Source of the DNA: Pseudomonas saudimassiliensis
Lineage (GTDB): Bacteria > Pseudomonadota > Gammaproteobacteria > Pseudomonadales > Pseudomonadaceae
Length of the DNA stretch: 64,000 bases
Direction of reading: 5' to 3'
NCBI RefSeq assembly: GCF_000939975.1
Contig: NZ_LK391969.1
Span: 372,001 to 436,000, forward strand
Shown: in pieces, positions 57,430 through 64,000 of the stretch
Layout of the letters: each line of letters begins with the position of its first letter
Position numbering within the stretch: position 1 is the stretch's first letter
Notes under the pieces: generated by a model
What the model was told of the DNA's origin: nothing
The model's database searches: none
The model's input: only the letters and a program-made list of their open reading frames with translations
Program-made: the position numbers and the translations under genes

Positions 57430-57864
57430 CTAGGCGCCGACAATCGCTTGACCATACAGCTCGATGAACTCCCGCGGCATCCGCCGCGGCCGTCCGCTGC
57501 TCAGCTCGACGCAGGCAAAGGTAGTATGCGCACGTAACAGCGTGACCCCGTCACGTGGCCGGCACAGCTGGAACTGGCGGGTCATGCGCAGCTTGCTGTC
57601 CCAACTGACGATCCAGGTCCCCATGCTCAGCTCCTCGCCCAGGTAGGCCGCCGCCAGGTAATCAATCTCGTGGCGAACCACTACCATGGCCCGGTCGAGT
57701 TGCTGATACTCCTCCAGCCCCAGCCCAAGCGAACGTGAATGCTGCCAGGCGCACCGCTCCAGCCAGCGCACATACACCGCATTGTTGGCATGCCCCAGTT
57801 CGTCGATATCGTCCGGCTGCACCCGAACCTCATCGATAAAGGGGTTTTCCAGATCCCATTTCAC
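57430..57864 (-). CDS. YbgC-like acyl-CoA thioesterase (4HBT fold)
   Basis: 144 residues with one hotdog domain. VQPDDIDELGHANNAVYVRW contains the catalytic Asp of the 4-hydroxybenzoyl-CoA thioesterase group (D before the GHxNN motif). A GTG at 57864 is preceded by GGGAGATCG and begins just before the WDLENPF segment, so it is preferred to the longer reading to 57975. Substrate unknown. Confidence 0.86.
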   Translation of the reverse strand: MKWDLENPFIDEVRVQPDDIDELGHANNAVYVRWLERCAWQHSRSLGLGLEEYQQLDRAMVVVRHEIDYLAAAYLGEELSMGTWIVSWDSKLRMTRQFQLCRPRDGVTLLRAHTTFACVELSSGRPRRMPREFIELYGQAIVGA

Positions 57865-58010
57865 AGTCGATCTCCCGGCAAAGCACAACGTAAAGGGGTG
57901 CAGCATACCATTCCCGGCACCGGCGCGATGCCACGCAAGCGCCACGGCGGGCTTGCCAACGCCCGGCCGCAGCACAACACTGTGTGACAGATCCCCACAT
58001 AGGAGGCGGC

Positions 58011-60266
58011 ATGTTCAAGCACCTGCATTTCCCGATTCTGGTCATCAACCCCGATTGCGGGCGCGGCAATGTGGCTGGCCAGCAGCTCAACGAACTCTTC
58101 GATGAGCTCCGCCACCAGGGCTTCGAAGTCCTGGCCACCACCTCCCTGGATGAAGGGCGCCTCGTAGCCGAGGCGCATCGCGGGCTGTCCTGCATACTAT
58201 TCAGCGCGGAAAATGACCATCAACACGGTCTCGATCCGGTGCGCAAGCTGTTCCTCGCCGCCCATTCACGCTCCCCGGAGCTGCCGATCATGGCCCTGAG
58301 CACGACCCAGTCGCTGGATAATCAGCTGCTCAGCAATCTGCGGGACCTGCACCAGCTGCGCGGCATCATCTACCTGTTCGAAGACACCATGCCCTTCATC
58401 GCCGGCCAGATCGCCCGCACCGCACGCGCCTACCTGTCGCAGCTGCTGCCGCCGTTCTTCAAGGCCCTGCTCGACTATACCGGCCGCGCCAGCTACTCCT
58501 GGCATTCCCCCGGCCATGGCGGTGGCGTGGCCTTCCGCAAGAGCCCGGTGGGCCGGGCATTCCATGATTTCTTCGGCGAGAACACCCTGCGCTCGGACCT
58601 GTCGGTGTCCGTACCGGGACTGGGCTCGCTGCTGGATCACAACGGCCCCATCGCCGAAGCCGAAGCCAATACCGCGCGCACCTTTGGCGCCGATCACAGC
58701 TTCTACGTGGTCAATGGCACCTCCACTGCCAACAAGATCATCTGGCATGCCTTCGTCACCCGGGACGATGTAGTGTTGGTGGACCGCAACTGCCACAAAT
58801 CCATCCTCCATGCCATTACCATGACCGGCGCCATCCCGGTGTACCTGACCGGCTCGCGCAACGACTACGGCATCATCGGCCCCATCACCCTGGACTCCTT
58901 TTCCCCGCAGAACCTGCGCCAACGCCTGGCCGAGCATCCCCTATTGCAGGGGCGTACGCCGCGCATCCGCCTGGCGGTGCTCACCAACTCTACGTACGAC
59001 GGCCTGTGCTACAACGCCGAGCTGATCAAGGATGAGCTGGAAGACGCGGTGGACGTGCTGCATTTCGACGAGGCCTGGTACGGCTACGCCGCCTTTCACG
59101 AGTTCTACGCGGGGCGCCACGGCATGGGCAGCAAGCGCGGCTTCGACCGTGCCCAGCATCCGCTGGTGTTCGCCACCCAATCGCCGCACAAGGTGCTGGC
59201 CGCTCTGTCGCAGGCCTCGATCATCCTCGCCGAAAACAGCGTCGAGCAGCAGCTGGATGTGGAGCGCTTCAACGAAGCCTTCATGATGCACACCTCGACC
59301 TCGCCGCATTACGGCATCATTGCCTCGATTGATGTCGCCACCGGGATGATGGCCGGCGAACCGGGCCGCTCCCTGGTCCAGGAGACTCTGGACGAAGCCC
59401 TGTCCTTCCGCCGCGCCATGCAGCAGACCGCGGAACGGCTGGCAGAAGATGAATGGTGGTTTGATGTCTGGGAGCCGGAACAGGCGCTCGACAATGAAGA
59501 GTTGGCCGCCAGCGACTGGACCCTGGACAACCAGGCCGAGTGGCATGGCTTTGGCGACATGGCTGATGACTACGCCCTGCTCGACCCGATCAAGGTCACC
59601 CTCTTGACCCCCGGCGTACAGGAACAGGGCCGCCTGGGCCGCACCGGCATCCCGGCCGCCATCGTCACCCGCTTTCTCGCCGAGCGCGGCCTGGTGGTGG
59701 AAAAGACCGGCCTGTATTCCTTCCTGATCCTGTTTTCCCTGGGCATTACCAAGGGCAAGTGGAGCGCCCTGGTTTCCGAGCTGCAGGAGTTCAAGCGGCT
59801 TTACGACAACAACGCGCCGCTGGACCTCACCCTGCCCGCCATCGCACGCAGCGGTCATTACCCCGACATGGGCCTGCGGGACCTGTGCAACCAGCTGCAC
59901 CGCTTCTACAAGCAGCAGCACATGGTGCGGGTACTGCGCCAAATCTATACCCAGCTACCGGAGATCGTCCTGCGCCCCGCCGACGCCTACCAGATGATGG
60001 TGCGCGGCCAGGTAGAGATGGTACCCATCGACCAGCTCAGCGGCCGCATCAGCGCCGTCATGCTGGTGCCCTACCCGCCGGGCATCCCCGTCATCATGCC
60101 CGGGGAACGCTTCTCCCGTGACAGCAGTGCCATTGCCGACTACCTGCAGATCGCCCTGGCTCAGGATCGGGAGTTCCCCGGGTTCGAGAGCGATATCCAC
60201 GGGCTGCGGCCGGTAGTGCAGGAGGACGGGACCGTCGGGTTCTTTGTGGATTGCCTGGTGGAGTGA
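58011..60266 (+). CDS. ldcA: Lysine/arginine decarboxylase (LdcA type)
   Basis: 751 residues. An N-terminal receiver-like wing domain (PILVINPDCGRGNVAGQQLN onward), then the PLP fold: SWHSPGHGGGVAFRKSPVG, VVNGTSTANKIIWHAFV, HFDEAWYGYAAFHEFY and the PLP lysine in ATQSPHKVLAALSQAS, then the C-terminal domain. Length and sequence fit Pseudomonas LdcA, which decarboxylates lysine to cadaverine and is induced by arginine; arginine decarboxylase activity cannot be excluded. AGGAGG directly precedes the ATG at 58011, which decides the start over an ATG 9 codons upstream. Confidence 0.93.
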   Translation: MFKHLHFPILVINPDCGRGNVAGQQLNELFDELRHQGFEVLATTSLDEGRLVAEAHRGLSCILFSAENDHQHGLDPVRKLFLAAHSRSPELPIMALSTTQSLDNQLLSNLRDLHQLRGIIYLFEDTMPFIAGQIARTARAYLSQLLPPFFKALLDYTGRASYSWHSPGHGGGVAFRKSPVGRAFHDFFGENTLRSDLSVSVPGLGSLLDHNGPIAEAEANTARTFGADHSFYVVNGTSTANKIIWHAFVTRDDVVLVDRNCHKSILHAITMTGAIPVYLTGSRNDYGIIGPITLDSFSPQNLRQRLAEHPLLQGRTPRIRLAVLTNSTYDGLCYNAELIKDELEDAVDVLHFDEAWYGYAAFHEFYAGRHGMGSKRGFDRAQHPLVFATQSPHKVLAALSQASIILAENSVEQQLDVERFNEAFMMHTSTSPHYGIIASIDVATGMMAGEPGRSLVQETLDEALSFRRAMQQTAERLAEDEWWFDVWEPEQALDNEELAASDWTLDNQAEWHGFGDMADDYALLDPIKVTLLTPGVQEQGRLGRTGIPAAIVTRFLAERGLVVEKTGLYSFLILFSLGITKGKWSALVSELQEFKRLYDNNAPLDLTLPAIARSGHYPDMGLRDLCNQLHRFYKQQHMVRVLRQIYTQLPEIVLRPADAYQMMVRGQVEMVPIDQLSGRISAVMLVPYPPGIPVIMPGERFSRDSSAIADYLQIALAQDREFPGFESDIHGLRPVVQEDGTVGFFVDCLVE

Positions 60267-60274
60267 AAGGAAAA

Positions 60275-60310
60275 TTCGGTGATTGACCCACCACTCGGTC
60301 AATCGCCGAA
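60275..60310 (-). terminator. Terminator after the VOC gene
   Basis: Leftward: TTCGGCGATTGACC, 8-base loop, GGTCAATCACCGAA, then TTTTCC. A 14-bp stem with one wobble and a short T-run. It may also act for ldcA in the other direction, without a T-run. Confidence 0.7.
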
Positions 60311-60345
60311 AGCACTATTCGATCAGACGAAAGTCATCCCGTAGG

Positions 60346-60825
60346 CTACCCCGCCACGGCCGCCTCAATCGCCGCCACATCAATCTTCTGCATTCCCATC
60401 ATCGCCGTGAACACCCTGCGGGCGACGGCGGGATCTGGGTCATACAGCGCCTCGGTCAACACCCGGGGCGTGATCTGCCATGACAGGCCCCATTTGTCCT
60501 TGCACCAACCGCACTCGCTGGTCTGCCCGCCGTTACCCACGATGGCGTCCCATAGTCGGTCCGTTTCCGCCTGGTCCGCAGTGGCCACCTGGAAAGAAAA
60601 GGCCTCACTGTGCCTGAACGCTGGCCCGCCATTGAGGCCCAGGCAGGGTATGCCCATGACGTTAAACTCGACGGTAAGGACGTCACCTTCCTTGCCGGCC
60701 GGGTAATCGCTGGGCGCGCGCAGGATGGCGCCGACGCAGCTGTCGGGAAAGGTGTCCTCGTAGAAACTGGCGGCTTCCAGTGCCGTGCCGTCGTACCAGA
60801 GGCAGATGCGATTTTTGCTGAACAT
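60346..60825 (-). CDS. VOC superfamily protein, PhnB/glyoxalase-like
   Basis: 159 residues. RICLWYDGTALEAASFYEDT, LTVEFNVMGIPCLGLNGGP, FSFQVATADQAETDRLWDAI and CGWCKDKWGLSWQITPRVL are the pattern of PhnB-like, 3-demethylubiquinone-methyltransferase-like VOC proteins. The CGWCKDKWG motif is typical. The reaction is unknown despite the old annotation. It is a single-gene unit convergent with ldcA. Confidence 0.9.
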   Translation of the reverse strand: MFSKNRICLWYDGTALEAASFYEDTFPDSCVGAILRAPSDYPAGKEGDVLTVEFNVMGIPCLGLNGGPAFRHSEAFSFQVATADQAETDRLWDAIVGNGGQTSECGWCKDKWGLSWQITPRVLTEALYDPDPAVARRVFTAMMGMQKIDVAAIEAAVAG

Positions 60826-60983
60826 GGTGCGTCACTCCGCAAAAGTAGTGCCCCCAGATTCTAGCCCTGCGTCGGTCGACTGCGAGCGGCAGGAACCACC
60901 GCCTGTCGCCTTGAACTAACGGCCGGTGGCGCAGTCCCTGATATGCCCTGTTACGCTGTCTCGGTCCCGCTCCGCACATACCC

Positions 60984-62966
60984 ATGACCATGCACCCACC
61001 GACCGCCGCTTCTCTTCCACCCGTCCTTGCCGGCCCCATCCTGCGCCGACTGGAGCCGGGCCGCCTGGTGCTGTGGCTGGTCGGCAGCGCGCCGCTGAAC
61101 CTGGCGCTGGTGCTGGAGCCGGACGGTGAGCCGTGCAGACGGATCGACCTGGATGAGCGTCATTGCCGCACCCTGCGGGTGGGTCGCCATGCGTGGCTAC
61201 ACCTGGTTGAGGTTGCGCTGGCCGAGCCATTGCCGCAGGACCGGCTGATTCATTACGACCTGCTGCTGGCCGCAGACGACGGCGCTGAAGCAGGCATGGC
61301 GCAATGGGCGCCGCATCTGCTGCATGCGGGCGCCAGGCGGCCGAACCTGGTGCTGCGCAGCCGTGCCGATAACATCCTGTTCGGCTCCTGCCGCAAACCC
61401 CACCATCCGGCCCCCGATGGACTCGCCCGGGCCGATGCGCTTTTGGCCGAGCAGATCATCCAGGCCGACGCTCGGCCGTTCATGCTGATGCTGTGCGGCG
61501 ATCAGGTGTATGCCGACGATGTCGCTGGCCCCATGCTGGCGGCCGTGCACGCCCTGATCCGCCGGCTTGGCCTGTATGACGAATGCCTGGAAGGGGCAGT
61601 GGTTGCCGACAGCGAGGAACTGTATCGCCACCCTGCCAGCTACTACCGCCGGGAAGACCTGCTACCCGCGTTCAAGTCCAACGAGGCGCTGCGAGAACGG
61701 TTCTTCGGCGGCGTGGAAAAGCCCATCTTCACCACGGCCAACGCCCACAACCACCTGGTGACGCTGGCCGAGGTGATGGCCATGTATCTTTTGGTGTGGT
61801 CGCCCATACCCTGGAAGCTGGTCGGGGATCCGGTGATGCCGGCGCTGGATGAGCAATACAGCGACCGCTGGCGACGCGAGATGCATGCCCTGCAGGGCTT
61901 TCGCCACGACTTGCCCCAGGCCGCCCGGCTGTTCGCCCATGTGCAGACCCTGATGATCTTTGACGACCACGACATCACCGATGACTGGAACCTCTCGGCA
62001 AAATGGGCCAGCACCGCCTACGGCCACCCCTTCTCCCGGCGCATCGTGGGCAACGCCCTGCTGGCCTATATGCTGTGCCAGGGCTGGGGTAATCGGCCGG
62101 ATGCCTTTACCGCGTTGCTGGATGACGCGACCGCATTGACCGCAGGCGCAGACAGCCAGGGCCGACTTGCCCCTGCGAACCAGGACGCCCTGATCAATCG
62201 CCTGCTGGGCTTTGACAAGTGGGACTATGTGCTGCGCACCTCCCCCACCGTGGTGGTGCTGGACACCCGCACCCGCCGCTGGCGCAGCCGAGGCCTGCAG
62301 AGTCGTCCCTCCGGCCTGATGGACTGGGAGTCGCTGATCGAATTGCAACATGAGTTGCTGGATGAAACGGCGACGGTGATCGTCTCGCCCACTCCCATGT
62401 TCGGGGTGAAACTGATCGAGGTGATCCAGCGGATCTGCTCCTTCGCCGGCCACGCCCTCACGGTGGACGCCGAGAACTGGATGGCGCACCGCGGTGCGGC
62501 CAGCGTCATGCTCAATATCTTTCGCCACTCACGCACGCCGGGCAACTACATCATCCTGTCCGGCGATGTGCACTACTCCTTCGCCTACGAAGTGCAGGTG
62601 CGTGACCGGGATCGCACGCCGCATATCTGGCAGATCACCAGCAGTGGCATCAAGAACGAGTTCCCACGGCGATTACTGGACTGGCTGGATCGACTGAATC
62701 GCTGGCTGTACTCGCCCCGCTCACCGCTGAATTGGTTCACCCAGCGCCGGGACCTGCGGGTGCGCCCGCGCCTGCCGGACCAGCGCCACCACGGCGAGCG
62801 CCTGTGGAACAGCTCCGGTATCGGCCAGGTCTGGATCGACACTCAGGGTCGCCCGGTGCGTATCGTGCAACACAACGCCGATGGGCGGCCTTCTACCGAG
62901 TTCCTTGCGCCAGATTCACCCGAATCAACTACAGCGCTTGTCGAACCGCCAAGCTCCAGCGTTTAG
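60984..62966 (+). CDS. PhoD-like metallophosphatase family protein
   Basis: 660 residues. The catalytic part has LFGSCRKPHHPA, MLCGDQVYADDVAG, FDDHDITDDWN and ILSGDVHYSFA, the metal-ligand motifs of PhoD-like phosphatases (D, N/H, H-x-H). An N-terminal beta domain of about 125 residues precedes it. No signal peptide is seen, so unlike Bacillus PhoD it is probably cytoplasmic. The true substrate may be a phosphodiester; alkaline phosphatase activity is not shown by sequence. MTM offers two starts, 60984 and 60990. Confidence 0.87.
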   Translation: MTMHPPTAASLPPVLAGPILRRLEPGRLVLWLVGSAPLNLALVLEPDGEPCRRIDLDERHCRTLRVGRHAWLHLVEVALAEPLPQDRLIHYDLLLAADDGAEAGMAQWAPHLLHAGARRPNLVLRSRADNILFGSCRKPHHPAPDGLARADALLAEQIIQADARPFMLMLCGDQVYADDVAGPMLAAVHALIRRLGLYDECLEGAVVADSEELYRHPASYYRREDLLPAFKSNEALRERFFGGVEKPIFTTANAHNHLVTLAEVMAMYLLVWSPIPWKLVGDPVMPALDEQYSDRWRREMHALQGFRHDLPQAARLFAHVQTLMIFDDHDITDDWNLSAKWASTAYGHPFSRRIVGNALLAYMLCQGWGNRPDAFTALLDDATALTAGADSQGRLAPANQDALINRLLGFDKWDYVLRTSPTVVVLDTRTRRWRSRGLQSRPSGLMDWESLIELQHELLDETATVIVSPTPMFGVKLIEVIQRICSFAGHALTVDAENWMAHRGAASVMLNIFRHSRTPGNYIILSGDVHYSFAYEVQVRDRDRTPHIWQITSSGIKNEFPRRLLDWLDRLNRWLYSPRSPLNWFTQRRDLRVRPRLPDQRHHGERLWNSSGIGQVWIDTQGRPVRIVQHNADGRPSTEFLAPDSPESTTALVEPPSSSV

Positions 62967-63011
62967 CTGTGTCAGTAAACGAATCGGCAAACTCCTCTGC
63001 TCCCCACCTCT

Positions 63012-63380
63012 TTAGCGATCCCGCTCATAGTGCTCGTCAAATGGAAATGCCGGCAACCAGGCCTCCCGCCGGATGGTCCACAGCTCATAAGTCGGCTGCA
63101 GTTGGTCAGGCGCATCCAGAGAGCCCAGATTCACTTCTATCTCATTTGCGGTGCGTGAGAACACCGACGAGCCGCAGCGTGGGCAGAAATAGCGTTCCTG
63201 ATATGCGTGCGTTCCGCCAATTACGGTGACCGCATCTTCCGGAAAGATAGCCGAGGCGTGGAAAAGCGCGCCGTGGTGTTTGCGGCAGTCGAGGCAGTGA
63301 CAGATGCCGACGCGGTTTGGCTGTCCAGTTGCTGTGAGACGAACATCGCCACAGAGGCAACCGCCGGTGAATTGGGTCAT
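63012..63380 (-). CDS. GFA (glutathione-dependent formaldehyde-activating) family protein
   Basis: 122 residues with the zinc-binding Mss4-like fold: GGCLCGDVRL, CHCLDCRKHHGALFHAS and YFCPRCGSSVF provide the CxC, CHCxxC and CxxC ligands. The founding member was proposed to bind formaldehyde and glutathione; for short members the function is open. GGAG lies six bases before the ATG at 63380, favouring it over a GTG three codons upstream. It is convergent with the phosphatase gene. Confidence 0.88.
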   Translation of the reverse strand: MTQFTGGCLCGDVRLTATGQPNRVGICHCLDCRKHHGALFHASAIFPEDAVTVIGGTHAYQERYFCPRCGSSVFSRTANEIEVNLGSLDAPDQLQPTYELWTIRREAWLPAFPFDEHYERDR

Positions 63381-63524
63381 GCCGCGCACTCCGAATTGGA
63401 CTCGGTTCTTGGCTCGCCGGAAGACGATGACCGAAACCGCTATAAATCATGATGCCCATAACCGCAAGCAGGCTGCCATCCAAGCCTTTCAGCGATAGAC
63501 ATACCACCCAAGCTTGCAGGACGT

Positions 63525-63806
63525 CTAGGGGACATGAACATTACGCCCATATTTCCATCTGACCTCGGCTCTTCCGTTGACTGGTTTCCTCGAACCTTTC
63601 GGCTCCCCTGCATCAAGGAGATGAATTGTCAAAATACCAGCATAGTAGCTACCAGACACTCCAGGAAAACCCGTCTGTTCGCCATCCTTGAAGCGGCCTT
63701 CATAGATCTGTACGGCCTCGCCGCTCTGTGGCGCGAGATTACAGAGACTCGTATTGTCTGGGCGACCAGCAGACCTCGTTTTCTGATATTTTATTTGGGC
63801 AAAGTC
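63525..63806 (-). pseudogene. Open frame without a start codon, possible gene remnant
   Basis: The lower-GC gap 63381-63840 contains a leftward stop-to-stop frame of 93 codons with no ATG. It reads through SLCNLAPQSGEAVQ, IYEGRFKDGEQTGFPG, SYYAGILTIHLLDAG and AEVRWKYGRNVHVP. YEGRFKDGEQTG resembles a MORN repeat (YEGxFKDGxxxG). Part of it has G/C-rich third positions as in a real gene, part does not. A rightward frame at 63534-63938 overlaps it and looks less protein-like. It may be the broken or rearranged tail of the gene entering at the right edge; confidence is low. Confidence 0.3.
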
Positions 63807-63840
63807 TTACCTTTATTTTCGTCGATAGTTTACGCGCCAG

Positions 63841-64000
63841 CTACAAACAACCGCCCATATTTATGCCTGCAGAAGCATAGCAAGGGTACTCGGGTTCTCT
63901 TAGTTCGATGTCAAAGTCGTAATCCAGCCTGTGAATAGCAGACAACAAGTAAGCATCGATGCTTGCCGGCTGGCCATAGAAATACAAGGCCTTGTAAACC
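63841..64000 (-). CDS. C-terminal fragment of an unidentified protein
   Basis: A leftward frame enters from the right edge and ends at TAG 63841-63843, giving 52 residues: VYKALYFYGQPASIDAYLLS, AIHRLDYDFDIELREPEYP, then CYASAGINMGGCL. The sequence is balanced and looks like real protein, though it is shorter than 60 codons within the window. I do not recognise the family. Base composition is lower in GC than its neighbours. Confidence 0.5.
   Translation of the reverse strand, partial: VYKALYFYGQPASIDAYLLSAIHRLDYDFDIELREPEYPCYASAGINMGGCL

Noticed and set aside
63534-63938. Rightward 134-codon open frame at the right edge
   Set aside because: No ribosome site and no recognisable motif; the leftward frames under it look more protein-like, though neither reading is secure.

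Overview
The window is a GC-rich stretch of a Pseudomonas-type gammaproteobacterial chromosome. Two gene-order signatures, which I recognise from memory of Pseudomonas genomes, support this: dusA - tal - rssC/rssB - mlaA - DUF4404 - queF - yadHG - fadE, and dienelactone hydrolase - htpG - DUF599 - brnQ - sucDC - lpd - sucBA - sdhBADC / gltA. Codon use is high-GC throughout and there is no phage, insertion sequence, CRISPR array, tRNA or rRNA gene. The lineage is certainly Pseudomonadaceae-like; a Halopseudomonas-type species is a guess.

1-19200 is an exopolysaccharide (EPS) region. A leftward pair (TupA-like ATP-grasp protein and an acyltransferase 3 cut by the window edge) diverges from a gene that fuses an OmpR/PhoB-type winged helix to a degenerate protein-kinase fold. 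Three 11-bp-spaced direct repeats precede that gene. Then comes a rightward, tightly packed Wzx/Wzy-type operon: tyrosine-kinase co-polymerase, UDP-glucose dehydrogenase, four glycosyltransferases, Wzy-like polymerase, ManC, Wzx flippase, pyruvyl transferase, an iron-sulfur F420-hydrogenase-beta-like protein and a WcaJ/GumD-type initiating transferase. Its leader holds an exact ops/JUMPStart element (GGCGGTAGCGTGC), which points to RfaH-type transcription antitermination. Predicted precursors are Glc, GlcA, Man and pyruvate, with one initiating and four transferring enzymes, so a pentasaccharide repeat resembling xanthan is plausible. No wza or wzb is present.

19275-35802 is conserved housekeeping: tRNA dihydrouridine synthase, transaldolase, the RssB/RssC response-regulator phosphatase and anti-sigma antagonist pair, MlaA, queuosine reductase QueF, an ABC exporter, an MFS transporter, FadE, an Atm1-type ABC protein, an unassigned permease and a secreted dienelactone hydrolase. 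Two palindromic repeat elements lie in intergenic gaps here.

35803-57417 carries htpG with a clear sigma-32 promoter, tandem hotdog thioesterases, a small lipoprotein, brnQ, and then the TCA block: sdhCDAB-sucAB-lpd-sucCD reading left and gltA reading right from a shared promoter region. Hairpins without U-tracts punctuate the sdh-suc run at sdhB/sucA, sucB/lpd and lpd/sucC, and a true terminator follows sucD. After gltA come a strong terminator, seven GCTGGAA heptamers, a YkgJ-like cysteine protein, a 3-hydroxyisobutyrate dehydrogenase family enzyme and ppnP.

57430-64000 holds a hotdog thioesterase, the LdcA-type lysine/arginine decarboxylase, a VOC protein, a PhoD-like metallophosphatase, a GFA-family protein, and a lower-GC right edge with gene remnants and the C-terminus of an unidentified gene.

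The best candidates for something new are in the EPS region: the winged-helix pseudokinase with its own direct-repeat operator, and the ops-controlled operon with its pyruvyl transferase / iron-sulfur protein pair.
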